A stretch of 64,000 nucleotides of DNA, taken from contig SSNP01000106.1 of assembly GCA_006937955.1 (NCBI GenBank), positions 542,934 through 606,933 on the forward strand. Reading direction: 5' to 3'. This DNA is from Pachypanchax playfairii (lineage: Eukaryota; Chordata; Actinopteri; Cyprinodontiformes; Aplocheilidae). Of this stretch, positions 28,513 to 40,500 are shown piece after piece (position 1 is the first letter of the stretch; every line of letters starts with the position of its first letter). The notes below the pieces were generated by a model. It made no database searches. It was given only the letters and a program-made list of their open reading frames with translations, and was not told where the DNA came from. The position numbers and the translations under genes are program-made.

Positions 28513-31500
28513 TGTTGGGTGGAGAAACTGGCGTATGGCATAGACAGCAGAATTTCTGATCCATTGCTTTTCACGTGTTCAGGGTCATGCCATCTGAGCA
28601 CTACTCTGGTCAGTTAACTGGACATCTCACTAAAAAGCTCTGCATCTTCCTTATTTATTCATCTGTTGTTTACAATGACAACACTTGGAGGCAAAAAAAA
28701 AAAACAAGTTTGGAAGGTGATAAAAGGAGACTGAGAGAAGAAAAAATAAAAACATGTTTCAGACTACACATCAATATGTCTGACAAGGTGGTAAATATAC
28801 AGTCCCATGATCAGAACTACACCCCTCATAATCCCCGAGTGCATAAAGACATATTTATATTAAGTGTGCGCATCAGTCCCTATTAACAGAAGACTATAAG
28901 GGGCAAAGTGCAGGATAAACAGACACAGGAAAGTCAATTAGCCCCTGCTTGGGGATCAATGGCGGTAATGAGATTAACTCACTGAACTACCACAACCATT
29001 TCTGTTTGTTTGTTCATGTTTATATTTGTGTTTAGACAGATCGGTAGATGCATAATTAGCAACAATACAAGCTCTTTAGAAGAAACTGTGAACACAATGT
29101 CTGGCCAAGACATGAAAGCGAAGACAGGCAGCGCCATCGAAACTGTTGTGTGAAAGTATTTAGGACAGTCAAATCCAATCCAGAACTTTTACTCACTTGG
29201 GATGAGACAGAAGCTGGTAGAGAGCATGTTTATTATCATCCAAGCTTGTCATGGCCACCAGGAAACACTTAATGACCTCCCAGGCTTGCCGTCTGTAGTA
29301 GGGTTCTGTGTTGGCACTCTTCAGACAGTCAAGCGCTGTTTCTATTGCCTTTGGAGAAATAAAACAAGCAACTTTTGCTATTTTTAAAAACATTTGAGTC
29401 TGAAATTTCTTTTTCATGCAAAAGCCAATACTGCTAAATTATGTATATGGGAAACAAACAGTATATTCTATACATGTGATTAATCCCAAGAGGGAATGCT
29501 AATCACCATCTGCCCAAGTAAAGGTCATTATCATTTCTACACTATGAGCTGTCAAGCCAGAGCGGCCAGCAACTTAAAAAGGAGAAAATGAACTAATGAT
29601 TGCCACTCAGAACCGAGAGGAAGGATGAAGAGAAATTCAAGAAATAAAGGAGATGAAAGCCCAGCATAATTGATTTGCAGTGTATCAGGGTATTTCTGTC
29701 AATAGCAGAAATTGCAAGTTAACTAGCACTAAAAATTCATTTGTTGGTAAATGAAAAAAAAAAGCTGAAGGCAAAATTCAATGAAAATCCTTGTAAAAAA
29801 TGTAAGACACAACATTCACTAAAAAATAATACTGTAGCGATAATAGAGATTTAGAATTAAATGAAGCAGATGCATCTCGACGATAATATTTTTTCAAGGT
29901 ATTCACATCATTATTGTTATTATCATTAAATCCTTATTTGATCCATGGGTCTATCTTGTAGCACTTTATGCCAACTAACCATATGGCTGCATCATAAGCC
30001 ACCGAGAGACTCACGCCTTCAGCCTGCCTGCATATGGGTGTGCATCATGTGACCATGTGTGTGTGTGTGTCGCCTACACCCATACACACAGACTGATAGC
30101 CAAGAAAAGAGAGCAGCCATTAGAGAGAGTAAATAATGCCGTCATGGTGGCCCAAAGTAGATTGATGATTACTGAATGGGGATGAGGAGGAGAAACAAGA
30201 CATGAATTTAATTACCTGAAGAACTCACATCTCCTCACTCACGTTCTCTCTCTCACACACACACACACACACACCTGTGACAAAGATGCATTGCTCTCAG
30301 TGGAGAACAATCATGAGGAATATAAAGCTCTTTTATGCTGAATTCCTTCTTTACAAAGCAAAAAAATAAAAAGGGCAAAAGGGCATCTAGCTGGCTTTAG
30401 TGTTTGACAAAAAAATCATGACAACTGGAAAACAAATCTCTCCGTGTTTTCAAAATGATCTTACCTTCTCCATGGGAAGTTGTATGGATGCTTTGCAGTC
30501 AGTGAATTCAACTTTGATGCTCGGCCCCTGCACCTCGGTCACCACATAATGAAGTCGTTGAGACTCCTTCAGCATCTTTCTGTTGCTGCCGCCAAACTTT
30601 CCCAGCACCCGGTAAGCGACATGAGAGATGCTTTCTGCTGGATTCCGGAGAGTCCGCCATAAGGCCTAAAGCATGGAGGAAAGATGGTGACATGCTAAGC
30701 TTCAAGTTCAAAACGAGAGAGAAAAAAACTGTATCTGATCAGTATAAAGTCTGAAAACGACAACTTGTTACTTTCTAAACTGTGAGAGCTGATAATGAAG
30801 CTACAAAGACCAGCTGGTAAATCACAGAGTCCAGTTTGGTTTATAGACTTTGGTTTTGTTGATGTAAATTGCTCCTCACAGTTGTGATAAAGAAACTTTG
30901 GAGTTCTTCTAGTTTACAGAGTTCTCTGCAAATACAAATGAACCTTTCTATTAACCACTACAGGGCAGCTTTGCTGACTCGTACTGATTTATTGAATCCA
31001 ATGAGTCTGAAGAAGCTCTTTAGTTGGTCTTTGGTAGAAGCCGATAACATTTGCTCAGGGGCCAGAATTTTTTCCAAGCTGACAACAATAAAATTGGCAC
31101 TTTCCACTTGTTGTACTTAGATTGTCCACCAGAGGGCAGAGGACGTGAAGGATTTCATAAGGCAGGTTTTTAATGAAAGCTCTGATCCCATAAATAAGCA
31201 GGGCTCTAAGAAATAAGCGAATCAAATGATACATCTGCCATTATCATAAACAAACAAACCCTCCTGCAAATATAAGACCTGATCCTGTACTGTGAGCAAG
31301 AACTCTGAACATCAATAACCCCTTCAGGGTTGGGCTTCAACTGATTTGTATTTAATTGTGCAAACTACACATATCTTTTAATATTCAGCTGAAGATCTCC
31401 CACATGTAGGATACGGCTAAACTCATCACCAGAAAAAAGAAACATGGAAATTACAATCACATTTCAGAGCAACATCCCCACCTGCATGAGTTCAGCCCTA

Positions 31501-34500
31501 ACAGGTTGGATGTGATCATACAGGAAGTCGGGCTGAAGGTTGTCCACGCACAGCTCCAGCGTACGAAGGCCCTGGCTGACGAGCGTCTGAGAGCCATTGA
31601 GTGCAGAGACCAGTGGATCCATTAACATGGGTAAGTAGGGCAACAAGGAGCTCAGACGAACCGGCACAGTCAAACACAGCTCCACAAACAGGTCCTTCAT
31701 GTGCTGCTTATGAAGGCCACTTTGAAGCATGTTCAGACCTATTAGAAATGGGATCAAATGGCAACAAAAAACTTGAGCAGAATAACAGGACATAAACAGG
31801 ATTACACGACTATGGTAAATATTTTTACAATATTGTATTTTCTAGCATTATCCCTAAAACACTGAAGTATTTCTATTTGTTGTGTAACATCTCAACAAAA
31901 GTCTTAATCTTTGCATTAAACTAGAATTTTCCACCTTGTTCAGGTGATGTCATTACATCTAAGACCAGGGTATTATTAGCCAGATTTAATGGGTAAAGTG
32001 CATTTTCTTCTAATAATTAATAACACAAATTTCTGAAAATGAATTGTTTTTTAAACCCTCCACTGTCAGGAACATAAAAATTGAAATAAATGTGCATCCC
32101 TGTGTCAGAATAATGACATGTGAGATTTTACCCTGCAGCAGGTTAGGAAGGAGAGGTAGGAATTCCTGGTAGAGGAGGTCATGACTGCCTCCACCAATGG
32201 AGCGGAAGAGAGCCCGGAGAAGCAGGAAGTAGTTGTAGGGCTCCTTGGCTGACTGTGCCAGTTCCATGGAGCTGTTCACAATCTTATGAAGATGTGGCTG
32301 AAAAAGAAAGGGATAGTTTTGTTTTTATTTACTTAAAATGTCTTTATTACTTCTTGGTTTTCTTTGTATCATCAAACAAACAAAATCCCCCACCTTGAGC
32401 ATCTGCTCATTCTCAGCAGCAAACAATGAAACTGAGCCAAAGACCAGCTTGAAGAGCTTGAGGTAGAGGTTTGAGAGCTCTACATTGGAGCCCATCTCTG
32501 GCAGCCTTTCAAGTAGATACTCCACTAGGATGGTGGCAAAGAGAGCTGATGTTGAGAGGTTAGCCAAGAAGGAGTTTGCCACAATCTAAAAAAAAACAGG
32601 AAAAATAAATTAAATTTGGTCTTAATAAGGTTTACTAAGTAAATACATTTACAAATGTTAAATTACTTATTTGTTTTCACCTGTAATGCATAATTCTTAG
32701 AGATCCTCTCCACCATGTACGGTACAGTGGTTTGAAAAATCTCCTTAAACGTGAGAGGGTTCATCATCGTGAAGACCCCAGCGAAATGCTCCAGAACCTC
32801 TTTTTCCTCCTTCATGCGGACAGTCTGGCAGTTGGCCACTCTGATGTACGTCTGCTGGTTATTAGCAACTTGCACCTTTTTAGTGAAAAAAACAAAACAA
32901 CAGGAGAGTTATTGCACAAATCTATTAATCTACAATTTATTTTTTATTCCACAGCATTTTATTTGGCCTTTTTTAGACTTTATTGTATCAAACATCAAGC
33001 AAAAAAAAAAATTCTGAAGTTGTGAGGTCAGTTTTATTTTTAGGGTTGTACCTGATAGATGTCCAAGGCCTGCATAGCATATTTGACCAGTTTAATGTAG
33101 ATTTGAGTCTCTTTAGGCTGGAGCTGCTTGTTAGGAATGAACTGAGGGTCTAAAATACAAAACAACAACAAAAAGAAATGAAACATTGAAAACAAGTAAA
33201 AAAATGAATCATAAGATAAAGTTCTGTTCAGAAAGTTGTGCATGATTGTATTCATGATTTACACTTTGTCACTATTTCGCTCACCTACTGGAGCTTTGCA
33301 AGAGGTGATGCCCCAAGTAATTGTCTTAACTCCACACACCAACGTTTTGACTAAGCTGCGGCAGTCTGACACTTGAAAAGTCTGCTTGTCTTCTTTGTCT
33401 CCACCTCGATCGAAAGGCGTCGCTGGTGCGGGAGGTGGAGCTGCGACGGGCGTTGGAGGAGCAGGTGGTGGAATAGCAGGGGTGGTGGAAGGTGTGGGTG
33501 TGGCTGGTACCCCAGGTAACACCCCTGGATCAACCATACCCATCTCTGACTGAGGTTTGCATTTCTTAAAGATGGAGACAAGCTGGTAACGTGCAATGGT
33601 GTGAAACTTTAGCACAAACACCTGTTTTATAGGGGAAAAAAGGAGAAAACATAATAGTACTTGTTCATCAGTGTAGCTGTAAAAAAGACATTTTTGGGTA
33701 CCGCCTACCTCCAGCATCCTCATTAAAATGTCCCGCCCATTCCCATTTTCCTGCTCCGACTTTGAGCGGATACAATCCACCAGATTGAGAAGCAGCTTGC
33801 AGGACATGGTCTGGATGTTACTGGGAAGTGACTCATCATCAATGTTCTTAGCAAAGAGCTGCACAGCTAGGGATAAATCTGTCAGGGGCAGGTTCTGGCG
33901 AACATGGTGTACCAGATCTGCCAGAGTGCTGTAGGCCAAAGGTCTGAAAAAACAAAAAAAATAATATATCTGGGAAACCAGGGAGTGTAAACATAACCAT
34001 AAATAATGATGAACACTTTAACCGAGCTGCTTAAGTGAGCTGGTATTTTATACAAGAGGAGAAAAAGTTTCAGCGTTATTAGAGGAAGCTGCAGCATGTG
34101 GGAGAAGAAGAGGATTTAATAAATGACACTAATAATCCTGCCAGATTTCATCCAACTGCCCTCTTTCCAATATAGTCCTAATGTGAAAAGACAGATACTT
34201 TGTTGATGAGGTGAGTTTTCCTAGTAAGTAGGATGGGGACGAAGAGGTTCTGAAATCAGAGTAAGGGATGACATGCGGGCAGCGTGCCCTGTGGAGATGA
34301 AAGAGTACATGACAACTTGACAGGGCAATCTGTCCCGCGGAGTTACTGTCAGCTTCCCCGAGAATTTCTGCAATTGATTACCATGATAGGTCATTTAATA
34401 CCTGAAGCACCTGGTTGTTGAGAAATCTTCATGAGAAAAAGCTTGTATGAAGTTCAAATGATTGAGAGGTACTGAGAACGTACCTAAGAGTCTCCCGAGC

Positions 34501-37500
34501 GGTGTAACCAGAGCCAATGAGGATGGATTCATCAAATAGTTTGTCCATACAAGGGATGAACTCTAAAACATCAAAGGCAAAGATTAATGGTGGAAAACTG
34601 TTAAATTGTACATGTATACATGAGCATTTTTTGTTAAAATGAAAAATTTCAAAATAAGTATAGCACTTTGTATCAACCTGCTCTGTCAAAAAAAAACATG
34701 GTGTTAAATGTAGAGTGAAACATAAAAAGAATCATTTAAATTAGTAAAAACTACAGAAAGTTATGATAAAAGTCTCTAAAATGAATGTTACATTTTCAGG
34801 AGTTCACATTTCTGCTTCTGTTTTTTTTATTTATCATCACTTAAGAGTAAACTAGATAATAAAATTGATAATTCTGAAATGTGACAAATCAGTGCAGATT
34901 GGAAAAAATCCAGGATAAAAATGTTCAGAAATCAAAAATAAAACTTATGTTTACTGTGTTATCATGTGCTGCACTGGTCAGTGTGTGTACATACGACTGC
35001 GCAGGTCAGTCGTCAGGATGTGCTTGGCAGCGATGAGCAGCTCCTTGCGGAGGTGAGCGGTCTCCGATGGACAGTTAGACAGCAGCTGCAACATTCCCTT
35101 GACCAGCTGCTGAGAGTATTTCCCAACCAGATCCTAACAGGAAGGAGATACAAAACATGATCAAGAATTTAATAATGTGCTCTACAGTCAGCTGGATACT
35201 TTACATTTTTTTAAACTAAATGTTTAGAGAATAATTCAAAATCTTTCTTTTTAATTGAAACAGAGTTTCTTTAAGAAAATGTATCCAAAAAACACAAATT
35301 TTAACCCTAGAAACAGGTCCTTTCTTTGCTATCCAAGTGCTGGTTTATGTGTCACAGTCAGTGCAACATGTAGCAATGTGAGATAAGACACCGTCCAAAA
35401 TAAACAGTCTTAATTTATTCTTGATAAGAAAGTTTCATATTTGGATAAAAATAATATGAAATGCAAGAAAATTAGAAGTACATTGATGTAAAAGTGGATT
35501 TAGACACTTTTAGAGGTGGTGCATCAGCCACACGACGTGCCAGATCCTCGATCATATCCAACAGAGACGGCTGCCCTTCCACCATTTGGCTGATACAAAC
35601 TGATTCGGTGCCAAAAATGCTGTTATGTCCGAGTCATGTGTTGCGCAGCGTGTTGGCCTCTGAAGCGACTTCAATAATAAGAAACAAATTTGGCAACAAG
35701 AGGACACAAAGCAGGACAACTTCTAAAATAAGAGTAACTGTTGTTACTAAAGGCAGAAACAAAACAAACACTGTGGAGTAAAATCAGGTACTGAAGGGAA
35801 GTGAACAGACAGAAACAGATTCTTGTGGGATCTGAAGGTAAAAAACATCTTTGCATTTAACTCCAGGTGCACTTGAAACATTAAGAAGATCAAGCAGTTT
35901 ATGAAAGTTAGACTGTTTTTCAATTGTACTGCTGCTCTTTGTTTTTTTTTTGTATTTAAAATCTCAGTTTTTTTAAGTGAAAGTATTTCGTTTAGATGCC
36001 GGAAGAACTCCAACTTTTCACTAATTATTAAATCATTGATGTTAAACAGTTCTGTTGTAGTTGAAGCAGATATTTTGATGGAAAGCACGACCTTGAAGAA
36101 TGACGGCTTTAACAAATTCTGCTACCTGCCAGTGATTTTCAGTCAACCAGCCAATTTTTAACCCACTTGTTCCTGTTCAGATCGCAGGAAGCTGGTTTTT
36201 GTCTCCAGCAGTCATTGGGTGAGAGGCGGGGCTAAACCTGGACAGGATATCAGTTCATCAAAGGACCACATAGAAACGAATAATCATTCTTACACACTCT
36301 CATCTAGGAACAATTTAGATTTGCCAATTAATCTCCTGCATGTTTTTGGTGGGAAGAAGCTGAAAAATCCCACACATGGACGGTAGAACAGGTAAACTCC
36401 ACGCAGAAAGGTCCTAGTCTGGTTTCTACTCCAGGACCTTCTTGCTGCAAGCTAACAGAACTACTAACTTCACCACCGTGCAGTCTGTAAACAATCTTTT
36501 AACATCTAATGTTCTTGAGAGAAAGTGATTTTATTTGGGGGATATGTGACAGCTTCAACAAAAAACATCAAATAAATATTTGAATTAACTGACAGATCAC
36601 CGGTTTGTTCTAAGCAACACAAACACATAAAAAATGTAACTCAGTTATACCTGAAAAGTGTTGATTTTATCTAAATAATAGTCATTTAGGGTCAAATGAG
36701 TCATTAGATCAGTTACCTGGTAGATTCGGATGATGTAGGCCAGAAACGACAGAGTCTTGATTTGGGCAGCAATGAAGTCCGCGTACAGCTCTTTGTTAAA
36801 CAGTTTGTGTTGTCTGTAAAAGGAAACAATTTACATAAAAAACATTTAGTGCCCCAAGAGACAATAACGATAGTGCTGATTATGTTGCATACCTGCTGCG
36901 TTGACAATTACAGCTGTTTAAAATCACGAGTTTATTCAGGAATCAAATCTACATAAGTACGGTGTTTGTTTATTTCCGAATGCAGAAGAATTCATCTCTA
37001 TGCTTGAAAGTAACTGCTCGTACACTTTTCCCCAAATTAACACTGCGCCGATTCCTTCCTGTTCAAAATGCTTAACACAGCCCTCCTCCTCTTCCTCCCA
37101 CCCTGACAGACTTCACCTCCTGCTAAGCCAATTTTAACTTTCCTAAATGGATTTTAACTCTGGCTTCAACAGGAAAAGTGCCGAGCAACACCATCAACAA
37201 ATTTAGAGAGTGAAAGGAAAAGAGAGAGAGAAAAAAAGAATCGATTCAAACCTGGAAAATAGCTTTTTAGACCCTTAAACACATACGAACAGTTAACCAA
37301 CATGAGTGTGCTGAGACATGCAGATGTGCTGTACCTGGCCTGGACAGACACCTGAAGCATTATGGTGTTCATGATGAGGGGCACAAACTCCGACACCACG
37401 TTGTGAATGTTCAGTTTATAGAGCTGAAACCAAAAACAATCTTGATCACTTAAAAACCAAAACATTTAAATAAACATGTCAGAACTGAACAGAAATGATC

Positions 37501-40500
37501 TGTTAAAACGCAGCAGGTATATTTCTACCTCCAAAAAGTAAAGCGCTTTAAGTTAACCTTTATAATTAATCAAAACCACGTTCTGGTGTGAAAAGATGAG
37601 TGTGGAATCTCAGGTTACTCACTTGGTACATCAGAACCACAATAATGGGCAGTTCTGCCAGAACCTTAAGAGACAAGGACCCCCGAGGGATGATGGTGTG
37701 CTTGAAATAAAGACAAAAACAAACAATTGAAGTCTGGAAAGAAATATAACTGATGAACATTAAAAATCATACCAGGAAATTCTAAAATACCATGTGGAGA
37801 ACAGAACAATAAGCACAAAACAGGAGATGAAGCTGCTCTACTGTAAGTGATTTTTAAAAACATCCCAATTATTCAATGTGACGCATCAGATGTTTGTTTC
37901 ACCTTAAGATAAGAGCTATTAAGTATTTTAATCTTTACAGATTTCCCACAGCTTAGTGGTTATTATGAAATCCAACATTTCAATTTAAATATAACAGCAA
38001 ACTCATCACCTTGTTATTGGCTCAGAATACTGCAACACCACCATCCAGTGGTAAAAAACTGTAGCGTAGAAAAGTGTGCAGGGCACAGCTGAGTCAACAG
38101 AGATCAGCAGCTTACTGTTCGTGTTTCACTGTCCTCCCTCTCAGGTGCTGTCTTTACTAAGACTGATGTGATCATCCCCACCATGTCAGGAGACGGCACT
38201 GTGTTTTCAGCAATCACCTGCGGGTTCTCGAAGTACCTGGCCTGAAAGGAGAGGAGATTAAAAATGATTAGTGATTTCAGAAAAGCAAGAGAAAAAGATG
38301 TGAAAAAAAGAAAAGCAATGAGGAAAAAACAAAAACTGAATGATCATATCACAAACACTTTAAGAATGTGTGAAAAATCTTCTCTGAGGTCATACTTACA
38401 ACTACTTTAGGAAGGTCTTTGTAAATCTGCTTCACAAAGTCCAGAAAGTGATGAATCTAGGAAGAAATGATTGTAGATAATTTGTTAGGCATCATCCACA
38501 TGGGAACAGTGTTTTAATAATGTGCAAAAAAGTCCTTTCAGTCTTTCATCCAAGTGGAAACAACTGGAATCATTGCAGCTTCAACCTCCATGTTTTGTTC
38601 TCGAGTTTGGCCTTCTGTATAAGTTGATGTTTGTAGACAACGTGCTGCATTAACTGCATTTTCCCCTCTTTTTTCCCTGCCATTGGAACATTTCCATGAC
38701 AGAATTACAACGCTAAACACAGACCTGATAGAGTTACTACAGCATTTGGGTCCTTTTCTGTGGCCTCATGTTTCCAGGAAAAAATGTCCAGTATAAAAAG
38801 ATATTTATATTTACAAATGACAAATAAAAAAACTGTTCATCTGTAAACAAGGACTTAGACTCCGATCCTCCTTTTTTGAAGCACATGAATAAGAAAACCA
38901 AACAAAATTGTAAAAATGATTCCTGATGTCAACACTTGTTAATAATTATATAATCATCATGACTGTGTGGTGTTTATTAGTGTGAGTGATGGTAACCACA
39001 CAAATACTTTCATATTAGTAAGAATCCCTCCTCCTAAGATCTTAGACTAAAGACAATCATCTCATTATTGTGTCAATTCATAACATTAAAACAACTAATC
39101 CACAGATGCTCACCTCCTGAGAAATTGGAGGGCGAAACTGCTTGTGCAGTTCAATAATGATCCGCAGACAAATCAGCACATTTTCCTCACTTTCAATCTG
39201 AGAAAGAAAATAACCAAAAACAGATTAAAGTGTTACTCAACAGTTACTGCATATAAGAAACCATTACTTACAAATCACAGCTCATACATACATTCTCATC
39301 ACATACTCATTTACTTTCTGTGACATCGGATGTAAAATGTTGTGCTGTAGAAAAAAAATCACTCATACCTCCAGGAAGCGAAACATCACAGATAAGATGT
39401 TCTTCGTATGTGAACGAAGGTGTTCATTTGTTGGGATGCGGTGGATGATTTCAAGCACCAACTTTCTCAATTGCTAAGAAAAATAAAATAAAATTTAATT
39501 ATTACAGCCTTGCAAAAGAAAATATTGGAATTTGATATGGTGACAGCAGTATCAGATAAATCAAAAGCAGTTGTAGAAGAAAATATTTTAATGTGTTAAA
39601 TCTGTCAATGCCTTAAGGCGCACTTTGATTTGGTTTACAGAGGAAAATGTCAGTTGGAATTTAGGATATTTTAATAAAAATTGATTAGTGCAAAAACAAG
39701 CCAAGGAGCTTGGCTTTAGTAACACACCTGTGTAGGTTTTTCTTGAAGAAATTGCACCTCTCCGTCTTGAAGAAAGGTGAGGAAGCGAGGGATGATGTGT
39801 TCCAAAAAAGTAGAGTACTGAGGTGAAGATGTCACATTCTGAAATCGATAACTTCAAGTTAGTTTTAGGCAACAAACGCAACAATTTATGAAAAATGTAT
39901 TAGCTGCTTACTAACCCCCCCCCAAAACTGTTTTGAGCAAGTTTTAACTAGGATCAATTCAACCATTTAATAACGTTTCATAATTCATCTCCAGACACAT
40001 GGAAAGTGAATATGCTCCATCTCACACTCAAAGCATTAAACAAACTTACCTCAAAGTTCTCGCTGACCTCCTGCATCATCTTCAACTTTGTTTCATCAGC
40101 TGGAAGTTGAAGGACATATATGCCATTAATCAAACCGCCTGAGGGATCCAGTTCCCCTTCTTACAGCTGTTTCTGGATGCTTGGCAGGGGCTCTCAGATC
40201 TTATCAGTTTCACTTTCAGCGTCCAGGTTAATCAAAAGGTACATCAACGATCCCACTCAAACACATTCACCCAAACAAGCACTCTGACAGACACTCGTAC
40301 CTTTGACTGGACTCAAGCGTATCGCCCTCATCACGTTGCCCACACCAAGCACAGAGTAAGCATCTTTATAATATTTTACACAGCAAAAATAAAACCTTTT
40401 TCTGTTTGCTATTTGATACAATAAATGTAACTATAGACCTAAAAGAAACCAATCAGATTTTGAGAAAGTCATGTGACAGTTTCAGAAATCTGGCATTTAT

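Larger units (their letters stand above)
28113..31481. other. trrap introns 22, 21 and 20
   Basis: Three introns separated by exons 29197-29348 and 30465-30665. They contain microsatellites (28474-28508, 30245-30274) and one CTCF-like motif (31126-31142). No transposon was recognised. Confidence 0.7.

Noticed and set aside
33040..33150. Splicing of trrap exon 15 at the GTAGGT donor four bases before the one chosen
   Set aside because: It would lose a base of the split Asp codon and break the frame into DPQFIPNKQ.
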